64,000 nucleotides of DNA from Neospora caninum Liverpool (Eukaryota; Apicomplexa; Conoidasida; Eucoccidiorida; Sarcocystidae): assembly GCF_000208865.1 (NCBI RefSeq), contig NC_018389.1:2097941-2161940 (forward strand), written 5' to 3'. Positions 1-9,679 of this stretch are shown one piece after another (the first letter of the stretch is position 1; every line of letters begins with the position of its first letter). The position numbers and the translations under genes were made by a program. The notes under the pieces were generated by a model. The model saw only the letters and a list, made by a program, of their open reading frames with translations, searched no databases and had not been told where the DNA came from.

Positions 1-856
1 TGTTTCCCGCGGGGGAGATCCAGCTAACTCTGTACATCCTGACACGCAACGAACACAGGCATCGTACCAAGTAACGGCACGCAACTTCGGGACAGCTGAA
101 CCTCAGCTGGTGTATGGTCATTTCACTCCCGCGGTGCTGAGTGCCGACCATTCCGAAACAAATCTCCGCTTCTCCCCTCTTTCTTGAATAGCATCCCTCT
201 CTCGAACGACCGTGCGCTCTCTGCGCTCATTTGATGGAACCACAGGAGAGCCTCGCTGCAGGCTTCGTGTCTGTCGATGTCTGCTCAGTGCCGGTGCTCT
301 GCGGCAAGGTGGCCTACCGCTCTCTGCCTCTGCGTTCGCCTCTAGTAACTGCAGCGAACCGTTCGGGTTCCTTGGCGCAGGTGTTCGGTTTTACGCGTTG
401 ACACACTGAGAAACTTCGAGCTGTACGCATTGTGTGTGTGTGTACGGTGTGTCCTTTTGCTCTCTGCTCGTTCCAAGTCCCGCAAAGAGGTGACCAGGCG
501 GCCAGCTGAGATGCATGCGTTCTGTGCATGCACAGCCAGCTGGCTTCTACACCCTAGCAGCAGACTTCCATTTTCCTTTGCGTCTGTTCCCCTTGAGCAA
601 GACATTTCAACGCATTCCTCGAGGTCGTCTGACCGTTGGAGAAGTCTGCTTGGCGTGTCCCCGTCGGAAAAAAAGGGTAACTTGCTGGTGAAGACTGTCA
701 ACACCGAAGCAGGGACGGAGGACGGTCCGAGTCAGACATGCACAAGAAACTTGCTGCCTGCTGGAGGCGGGTCAGGGGCCTGCCCCGTGACGGTTTCGCT
801 TCCTCCGGCCTCGTCACTTCAATCCTAGCCAGTTTCTAAGTTCTCGGAAGCCGGAG
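1..856. other. Upstream region of the MRH-domain gene
   Basis: No convincing gene is visible. Open frames here are short and lack protein-like composition. The region holds a short GT repeat near 430 and two TGCATGC heptamers at 512-531. It probably contains the promoter and 5' UTR of the MRH-domain gene that starts near 857. The start of transcription cannot be read from the sequence. Confidence 0.5.
512..531. promoter_or_regulatory. Pair of TGCATGC motifs upstream of the MRH-domain gene
   Basis: Two exact TGCATGC heptamers lie at 512-518 and 525-531, about 330 bp before the proposed start codon. TGCATGC is a known enriched upstream element in apicomplexans and resembles ApiAP2 binding sites. 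Two copies within 20 bp of a gene's 5' flank is the basis for the call; binding itself is inferred. Confidence 0.4.
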
Positions 857-1630
857 ATGGAGCCTATGAGCTCTCCTTCCGCGTCCAGCTCTGACCAGAA
901 CGTTTCCCTCGGCGGACAGCTGCGTGCCCAGGGAAGCTCATGGCTGGGCACGCGCCGCGGGAGCTGGGGCCTGTCCCCCTGCCGTGCTTTGTGCCTCGTA
1001 GGCCTCTTTCTGCAAACGGAAAACTGTTTTTCCCTAGCCCGCGGAAATGCGTTTTCTGGACCCGCAGAGGGAGTGCAGTGGAACCCAGAGGACTGGAGAA
1101 CCGTTCTCGGGGACATGGAAAGCGCCGTCCTCAAACTCGACTTTTCCCGAAGCCTCGACAGCTGGCCAGCCCTCAGAGAACAGTCCACCTTCAACGTCAC
1201 AGTCGCTGAGTCGAACGTCATATGCGCCCACCCCCAACGCCGGGATGACCATCTGTTTCGGGAGTCCCCGACGGAGAGCGCGAGAGACGCGCACCCGAAG
1301 CGATTGGCCTCTGCATTCCCAGAGATGCGCGACTACTTGAGAACTGCTCGACTCAGATGGATCGTCGACAGGTGCTTCCAGTTCAAAGACGGAGAGTCTT
1401 CCGAATGGACCTACGAAATCTGCGTCGGGTAAGCGGCGGCCAACGCTCGTTGATTTCACAGTGCCGTCTCGAATCCGCTCATCCAGAGCCAAACGGTTCC
1501 AAGGCCATCGTCAGTCAAAACGTGGTTTCCACGGTAACGCCTGCGCTGGATTCAAAACCTGTGATCGGGTCCCTTCGCGTAAAACCCACTATTCGTCTCT
1601 CCACTCAAACCTTGAAGCTATTTCTATACA

Positions 1631-1662
<32 letters not shown>

Positions 1663-4600
1663 CTGCCCTATATATATATATTTATGTATTTATATTTATA
1701 TATAGATATTGGAGAGAAGAGAAGCATTTCGGCACACAGGCCTTGGTAATATTTGGTTGGTAGAGGTCGCGAGTATGTCGCTTCGGGGCCGCTGTGTCCA
1801 TTACGCGTGGTCGCCTGAGGGCCGGACTGCCAGCCGAAAGGCGCGGGCCGAAGTTTTTCTTTCCTGCCAGGTTAGGGCCTTCCTTCCTTTGCCATGTTCC
1901 CAGCAAAAAGGTGACGCAGTTCGCAGGCAACCAAAAGGCAGGCAAAACGATTGGCAAGACTTTGTTGGAGTGGGGCACGTACAAGATTGGTCACGACCAG
2001 CTGTGGGCGAACGGCACTTTGAGTCAGGTGAGAGCGCCGCGCGTGCATGCACATGGGCACTTTGAGCTCCACGCGGAAGATGCGTACGGTGTCTATGCAG
2101 CTCTGCTATAGCTTGACTGCTTTTCTGTCTCTTTTCGAACGAAGTGTCCCCCGCAACGGCGTTCCACTCGCGATGGCTACCTTCCTCACGAGGTGCTCTC
2201 CAGCTGGCTTGCACAGCTAAAACGCTTCTAATTCCCTTTTACTTAATCCAGGCAAAGCTTTTACTCTTGCTTGCTTATTGAAACACGCAGTTACGGCAGA
2301 CGAGCGCGCCAACCAACCCTTCGCGCAGACGTTTTTCCCCGCACCCAAGGCCCCCGTGAGCACACGCTGTTCTCTTGGGTGAGCCGTGTTCTCGACTCTG
2401 CTTCTCTGTTCGATTTCAGACTTATGGGGACGGAACGGGAGGTCGGCAGACGGAGGTTTTCTTCGAGTGTCGCGATCAGTACCCGACAGTTACGGCGATC
2501 GAGGAGGTTCGGGCAAACGAGCTACGCATGTGGGTCGGAGCCTCCATGTTCTGCGACTTCCGACCGAGCAACCCGGCGCCAGTAAGAGGAGCGCGGGGCC
2601 CAGAGGCAGAGTGGTACACCTTCGGCTGTCATGAGTGTGTTTCGTCGATCGTCGAGCGGCTGCGCTTTTGCCTACACGCTCGCTTTTGTAGAAACGGTTC
2701 CCGTGGAACAACTGCGAAGACGCTCTCGCGTCTCTGCTTCTTTGCAGCCCTTGCTGGAGACGCTCCTTCGGCCAATGGAAGGCTGGTGCGCGAACTTCAC
2801 GACTTCGGGTTTTTGGTCCTACGAATACTGTCACCCAGACAGCCTGGTTCAATTCCACAAAGACAGTTCAGGTGATCAAACTGCACTCTTCCCAGTCGCT
2901 TACGAACGTGGCAGCGGCGTCAGTTGGAATTTGCCTTTTTTCTCAGTCAAAGCAGAAACCTCAGGGGCCGCGACGTCCTCGAAACTCCACCGGGAAGTCG
3001 ATATCGGTTTTCCGTCCGCCGACATAGGAGAAGGCGGCGCTTTCACACAGACGTGTGTCGCGGTGACCGTGCCGCGCTCTGGGTTCAGACTTGGCAGAGA
3101 GGCTGCTGGGCCACACTGGAGCCTCAGCAGGCATCGCTCCGTGGCGAGAAACAAAGCGCCATGTGACATCCGTTACGGACGCCTAGGATGCTTTTGGGGC
3201 CTTCCGAGGAGAGATGGGGTCCGAGTGTTTCTGCGGCTGCCGACGAGTGAATCTCCAGGTCTTCGCCGGTCGAGGCCGCACGCATGGCCTTCCGCCAAGC
3301 GTCATAAAGAGGCTTTCATGTCGCCTGTTGTCTTTTCGGCCCTCAGGAGACATTCACGGTCCCATGTTCCTTCTGGGAACGCTGCACAGGTCGGGGCTGT
3401 CGTCCAATTCCATGTGGAAGACCGTCGCCTCTGCCGACTTCCCCATACTGCGGGGGAAAGGCGCGGGTGTCAATACACACGGCAGTCCAAAGTTCCGTTT
3501 CCTGCCAGTGCAGCTGGCCGACTTTCCGTCAGAGATCGACAAGGGTCGCGAGGAGAAACCCCAGCAGATCCTGGCTATGGAGTTGACCAATGTAAGAGCC
3601 ACGCAGGGGCGTAGAATTGCGTGTAAAAAAGCCAGCGTGGCTACGCGGGGCGCAAGAACGTCTTTACGACTTGGACGGACCACGGCGACCGCGCCGCGGC
3701 GGCGCGTGCGCGACCAAGTTGTCTTCTGGCGGCGCAAGCAGTCCGTTTCCTATCTGTGCCGCTGCGGATGCTTGAGGGCGGGCCGCAGATAAGATACCTG
3801 GACAAAAAAAGGGAAAAATATGCGAATGGCGAAGCGGAAATGCAGCACACAAGGCAAACCGGAACAGAACGAGAAGACCAAAGGTTAACGAAACCGAGAG
3901 AAAAACGCGGCAAGACAGAGAAGGACAAACGTTTCCGTCAAAGAGACAAGTTAGCAACTTAGGCCAAGACGAGACCCGAAGCGAGAACGGGGTTGGCGAG
4001 ACGGGAGAAGGCTTCAATGGAAAAACCCGTCGGACCCAGATTAAGATCAGACCCTTCGCATAAGTTCACAGAAACGTTTGCTTTTCCCTATACATATGAA
4101 CAGCCGGCATCCCCGAGCCACTCGGTTTTCCCTCTTTGGAAAGCTGTTTTCTTCAGTGCCGGTTTTTTATACTTTCCCATAACGGGCGTTTCTTCGGCGG
4201 GTGCGTATTCGACAACTGGCTGCCGCAGGCTACGGCGCTGCCACTGGGGTCTCTCGAGGGCAATTCCTGGAGAACGCACGCCAGAGGCAGAGTGAGATGC
4301 AGAAGCTTCTTCCTCTCGGACTCTGCAAAGGTTCATATCCAGGCGGAAGGAGGAATGTTTCTGTCCTGGCTTTCGTCGTTTGGCGTTTGATATTGCAGGG
4401 TACACGCTGCGAAGGTACTGACGTCCAGCGGAGCACACGCGTCCTCTTTGAGTGTCCCGAGGACTTCGCCACGCTAGGGACGCACCAGGTCATGAAGGTG
4501 ATGGAGGTGCGTGTGTGTGTGTGTGCCCACAGAGTCTGTGTGCACGGCAGAAGAGGCCCCGGCCTGCGTAGTGACCTTGTCCAGCAGTTTAACTTCCTGT

Positions 4601-6988
4601 TGGATGGTTCCCTGGGCGGTTAAAACCGACGCACGGTTACACTTGCGCTGCACGGACGTCCTTGAGATGGGGCCGCGTGCTGGACGACTTTGGCAGATAT
4701 GTAGAAGGCTAGAAGGTGCCAGGAATTGTTGTTGGCATGCGTGTGTCGCTCGCGAAAAAGATAGCGGACACCCCTTCGGCTCGTGCGCTTTTGCTGCAGA
4801 CATCTCCTTGCCACCATGAGCTCCTAATTCACACTCCTGTAGTCTGTCCCCACCCCCGTTTGCTGCCTCCCCGGCCCAAGGAACCTCAGGTAAGTCACCG
4901 GACCAGACTGGGAACAACTCGTGCAGTTAGAACGCTTTCGCGGCGAGCCCTCATCGGACGGTGATTCCTTTGATGTGCGTTGCAGCAAGTTAACTGCGTC
5001 CCAGTGGAAAGCCATCAAATGGATACGTATCTTCATTTGCCTGAGGCCGACCAGGTAAAGCTGAAGTCGATTGTCTGTCTTCGGGTGCAAGTATACAGTG
5101 TGGTCGCGGAACTGTATCATCTCTAGACGCAGCAGGCGGTTACCTGCTGGCATAGCGGTCGATGTGGAAAGATCCGCCATACTATTAGAGGGATCCGTTT
5201 TTCCTCATGTTGTGTGTTTTTAATCAGGGTTCCCCGGGGAGTGCAGTGGAGCCAGGACTCGAAGCTATCCCGTCAAGTTATCTTCCTGATGGGAGAGTCA
5301 GGTAACAGCGGAGCCCCGCTGCCAGAGGCGCAGCTGGCGAAAAACACAATGAACCGCGAGCCTTCTTGCGCACTGATGTGGCTTCGTGGTGTGTGTGTTG
5401 TTTTGCTTGAAGTTTAAATGGCAGCCACTTCGGCATGCGACAATACCAGAGACACAGGTCATCCTGGAAGAACCCCGCCTTCAGGGTTGGCCGCCTCGTC
5501 AGGTACGCCGCCGTGTTTTCACTCGTGCTCTTCAAAAGACGCACACCACGCCCAGAATTTGACACCGTCAGCGTCGTGTGTTTTGCGGGAACCTGCAGGC
5601 ATCGGTGGTCAAAGTACACGGCGGTGGTTCTGTCTTGGGACCGCAGCTGCGAGGCCCCTCCGGAGTGGATTGCAAAGGTGAGTTGTGGAGCAACCAGGGT
5701 GGTAGCGTCGCTGGTCCGGACGGCGATGTCCCCGCGCACGTGTTGGGAGTGACTCGTCAACTCACGATGGTGTCAAACCGCGCGACAAACGGTGCAGGCA
5801 GAGGTCGTTTTCAATAGGAAGTTCGTCCGGCGAGCAGCTGCACTGCTCGGTACCGGGGTTGGTTGAAAGGAGGCTGACACAAGTACGGCCTCGCGCAACC
5901 GCGCCCGAAGCAAAGCCAGGCACGGTTTTTACATGAGACACACGGCATGGTACTCTTTTTTGTGGACACGATTTTATTTGTGGGGCGTCTCACGGTCAAA
6001 GGCAATGAACACGAAAGGTCCCGTGTTCGTATGCCTGCCGGGTGTACGGTCGCCCTGACCACCGTTGACCCATGCAACGGGGGCCAGATGACTGGTTGGT
6101 GCCACCGAAACGGAGATTGTTGTTCGTTGGTCTGTTTTTTCGGAGTGAGTGGTCTGCCTCCAGTCCAAAGATCCTTCGTATACAAATACTGGCACTTTTG
6201 TTGCTACCATGCGGTGCGCAGGTTTACGAGCACTATCCTGAAGCATCCAGTCAAAAGCCTCATTATCTCCTACTGGTGAACCAGGCGGTTGTGACGGAAC
6301 CTCAGCAGCCTCTGTTCACCTACGTGCCAGAAGTGAGTAGCTTTTGCCGTGGAACGCCTGAAATCGAGTCGGTTCTCTGATTGACTACCTGTAAGGCAGT
6401 GTGGTAAATGCCGTCACAATTACGGTTGTCGATGAGCATGACGCGAACTGCTGCATGCAACTGTCGCTGGTTCAGTAGCCCGAATTTCTAGTGGTCTCCG
6501 CAGTCCAACGGTGGATCTTTGCCCTCTTCCTTTTGTGAAGGAGAACTGTAACTCATATGCGGTGTTCATTCATAATTCAGGTCGCCCTGGAGCCAGCACC
6601 CGCTGGCCAAGCACTTTTCCGACATCCTGAAACGTCATATTTCTTCCACGTGAGTCTCTCTGCGTTATCTCTGTAGCTGTTTTTATTTAGGTTGCTCCAT
6701 CTTTTGTTAGGAGATTTCCCCCACTTCGAGCAGGATCCATCGCTGATGGAAGCTTCGTTTCTCGTGCAACTTCACATGCTCGTATGATATGTTGCCATGA
6801 CGGGTTTTCTACGTCGGTCACTTGTTGTCTTCTTGCAGCATTTTTCAAATCAAAGTGGCCACTTCGTGCCACTGACAAACACTACCCTTCTCGAGATGTT
6901 CCCAACAGATTTCACAGAGACCCCTCAGGCAACTGAAAACGGAATATCCGGGTTCGGCGATAAAATGGTTCAACCCCTGGGTGCATAA
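857..6988 (+). CDS. Two-MRH-domain ER lectin-like protein (OS-9/erlectin family)
   Basis: My model has 13 exons: 857-1428, 1904-2027, 2420-2581, 2748-2871, 3347-3591, 4399-4506, 4800-4889, 4986-5054, 5228-5301, 5599-5677, 6222-6332, 6581-6649 and 6839-6988. Phases agree throughout and give 658 residues. An internal hydrophobic stretch near residues 40-55 could be a signal peptide or anchor. Two mannose-6-phosphate receptor homology (MRH) domains follow, at about 170-285 and 290-465. Each has the W-x-Y-E-x-C core (EWTYEIC, FWSYEYC) and the R-x-x-x-x-F-x-C strand; the second ends in HTPVVCPHP. Two MRH domains is the erlectin/XTP3-B arrangement; OS-9 has one. Such lectins hand glycoproteins to ER-associated degradation. 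The Tyr normally following the conserved Cys in the last strand appears to be His in domain two (CHHELL), and domain one is more divergent, so sugar binding is uncertain. The start codon and exons 9-10 are the least certain parts. Confidence 0.75.
1626..1704. repeat. ATAC and TA microsatellites in intron 1 of the MRH gene
   Basis: About nine tandem ATAC units (1626-1662) are followed by TA-rich repeats (about 1669-1704). The tract lies wholly inside the first intron, so length change would not alter the protein. Confidence 0.85.
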
Positions 6989-7024
6989 ATGTCGAAGAAA
7001 ATGAGCCGCACTCAGTGAAGGGGC

Positions 7025-8618
7025 TCACACCATAAAGCTCTGTGCAAAATTGCCGTGCGGTTTCGCGGACAACCGTGTACCCTTCCGCTTTTCCTGCCAA
7101 TCGTGTTTGAAACCCCGCTTTTGATTTGTTCGTTGTCTGAGCATCTGAACAAACGACTCCTGAAAAAGGGGTATGACGACCGAAGCTGACGGTGGTGTCC
7201 TTGTGGTGCTTGCCTCTTCCTCTTCACTGTGTTCGGCTTCTGACTCTTCGGCCTCCTCTCCCCCCATTTCCTTCTCTGCCGTTTCTTCCTCTTTCTGCAC
7301 GTGTCTTGCTGTTAGAGCGAGTCGCTCTTTCGCACCGCGGAAAAATTATCGCACCTCCAGGGCTTCTTCATCCTCCCTCAATTTCTCCAGTTTTCCTTCG
7401 ATGCCCTGTGCGAAGCCGGATCCAGTCGCTTCACAGTTCGTAGTCACCGGCTGTTGTTTACCTCACACTTCGAACTAGAGAGTGGTTGCTTGTCACACTC
7501 TGTGTTCAGCTGTAGAATGTGACACAAACAGCATGAAGCGTTCACAGGCCAAACTCATGTTGCTCCCACCTCCTTAGAGGATTCGATGTCAAAAGGCTTC
7601 CCGCCCGCTCGTATCCCCTATAAGCGAATGATAATGGGACGGGCGCCGAGTTCGGGTTAGTTCCTACTTCTGGTAGGGAGTGAGCCTGCGGGTTTTCGTC
7701 TGCGAAAGATCCGGCATGATCAGTCGGGGGACATAAAATGGCGACACGAAATGCCGTACCTGCTTCCGATTTCAGGACACCATTCTGGGAATGAACGCCA
7801 CTCAAAGTAGCTTCCGCGTGCGTAATTGCCTGCTGCAGGTGCGTGTGCAGGTTGCCTCACTCTAGAAATGAAGTTCCGCTCTCACGCTGGCTTTCTGCTG
7901 TTCTTCCGCAAACATATCTGCTCCAGATTCAGCCTCTTGCTCGTCAATCTTTTTCTGAAGCTCCAGTTCAGCTGGGTAGAATATAGGTTTAGAGGTTCCG
8001 GGGCGGTGGGCAAGCACCACAAATCACCTTTTGCATCGTTTTCGATCATCTTTGTTTCCTTCACTGCGGCTGCCAGTTAAACGTCAGCTGACGAATATGT
8101 GGCAGTTAGCCCCCTACTTGCGTCGGTTCGAATTTGATCCTTTTGCTGAGCCTCATCTATCTTCATCTGTGCTATGAAAGCTTTGTCTGCTACCCTTTTC
8201 TCATGCTCCTACAAATGGATGTAGCTTCTGGGTCTGTCATCTTCCACTAAGCACGGGGTACGCGCATACCGCCTTTCCTTCGCGTTCTTCCTCAATGCGC
8301 TCTAACTCTTCGTCTTCCGCCTCCAGTTTAGCCTGACGCTGCAGCGCCTCCTGTTGGAAAAATATGCTGAGCTGCAGAAACGCCATTCAGTTCCACCAAG
8401 CTCACCACATCTTCCTCATGAGAGAGTGCAGTACCAGTCTCAGCTTCTTCTGCTGCATCAATACTAGTCTCTGAATCCGTATCAGGTGCCCGGTCGCTAT
8501 CAAAAGCAGCTGTCCTGCCTCGCGCTTTTGACAGCAAAACCTTGTCGATGGGGACGGCGTAACCAGAGGTGGCTGACGCCACGCCGACAATGAGAATTAC
8601 TAAACTGGAGAAATGCAT
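7025..8618 (-). CDS. Secreted acidic coiled-coil protein, unknown function
   Basis: My model, read on the minus strand, has seven exons: 8618-8406, 8350-8270, 8208-8118, 7971-7886, 7832-7760, 7428-7355 and 7294-7025. Phases are consistent and give 295 residues. Residues 1-21 form a classic signal peptide (MHFSSLVILIVGVASATSGYA). The rest is rich in Glu, Lys, Ala and Gln with heptad-like charged helices, an acidic run (GGEEAEESEAEHSEEEE) and a basic C-terminus. No enzyme motif is visible. Secretion plus charged low-complexity helices resembles dense-granule or other exported coccidian proteins, but that is inference. Four of the six introns are only 53-61 nt. The stop codon lies 36 bp from the stop of the convergent MRH gene, so the 3' UTRs must overlap. 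The junction between exons 5 and 6 (acceptor at 7429) is the weakest; the signal-peptide exon is the strongest part. Confidence 0.6.
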
Positions 8619-9679
8619 TGCTGTGACCAAAGATGGCTCTCCGTCCGACACCGACTACAAAGGACATCGAATCCCTCACGTTACGTTGGAGTTGTGCCAG
8701 CGAAATAACCCGATGTCGCCCATGCGAGCAATGCGAAGCCGCGGTGTAGTTACTCCTCACCTCCCAGCTTTCCTCTATCGTACGCGTCACTTTCTGCCCC
8801 TCTCTTCAGAACTCCTTTGTATAACAGCATCCTCGCACACCTTGTTTTTTTTGCCGATAAGGGTCCTAATGCGCTAAGCCAGTTCCTTCACGGGCATTTT
8901 CTCAGCAATCGTGCACGGGTGGCGGCGGCCGTGTGTCGGCGGCCGGCGGCCGTGTGTCGGCGAAAACAATCGCCGCTCGCCGGGGTTTCGTTGTCTCGGA
9001 CCCTGCGGCCGTCCTGGCCGTGCCCTCGGCTTACGTTAAAATGAAATCCATGCCAGTGTTGGCAGATCATAATATTTTCACTTTCTCCTCGTCAAGTCAT
9101 CTGTCACGTGGGAGTTGTTGTTCGGGTTACAATCTCCTAAGAAGTGTCTGCCGAAAGGCGGAGGCGCGTCGCTTTTTGTCTCATGACAGCTAAGCCGCCC
9201 CAAATACGAGCAGGGGGAACGCTAGCTGCACTCCCGGAGTGAGCAACTTTTCCCTGCTTGATTTTTGCCGTCCTGGTGGTTTCCTCTACAAGTTTTATGC
9301 CCTTTTCTAAGCATCGGTCTTCAAATGTGTTTTTGAATTCTTTCACCGGTGTTCGGCTACCTAGTTCACTTTCGAAAACTGTACGGTTGCCGCTCATGCC
9401 AGGGGGGCAAGCCCAAGCTGTTCCGCGCATTCCAGCATGTAGTGCTGTTTGGTGTCACACGTACCCAGTCTGTCTCAGTTTTGCGCAGAGCACGCCACGG
9501 CCGCCACAATCTAGGGTTGGCGCGAGTCGGTTACCCCATTTCAATTTTTCGTGATTCCTAGCTTCCGTTTCAGTTGCGCTGCTACTATTGTTCGTTAACT
9601 TGCCTGTGTCTACTCTGTGTTGACGCTCTGTTACCGGTACCGGCCGGCCCCTCCACTCGTCCGGGGAGTGTGTTTTTCG
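8619..9679. other. Divergent intergenic region
   Basis: This separates the secreted-protein gene (leftward) from the amidotransferase gene (rightward) and probably holds both promoters. A GC-rich repeat lies at 8923-8962. A minus-strand open frame of 97 codons (9137-9430) has a Lys/Glu-rich stretch (KLVEETTRTAKIKQG), but I could not link it to an exon chain and do not call it a gene. Confidence 0.4.
8923..8962. repeat. GC-rich 19-bp direct repeat, two copies
   Basis: The 19-mer CGGCGGCCGTGTGTCGGCG occurs at 8923-8941 and again at 8944-8962. It sits about 300 bp upstream of the start codon of the secreted-protein gene. Confidence 0.8.

Noticed and set aside
5985..6065. tRNA- or SINE-like segment (reverse frame PAGIRTRDLS)
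   Set aside because: The peptide resembles translations of tRNA-derived repeats, but I could not fold a cloverleaf or find A and B boxes at proper spacing. It lies in an intron of the MRH gene.
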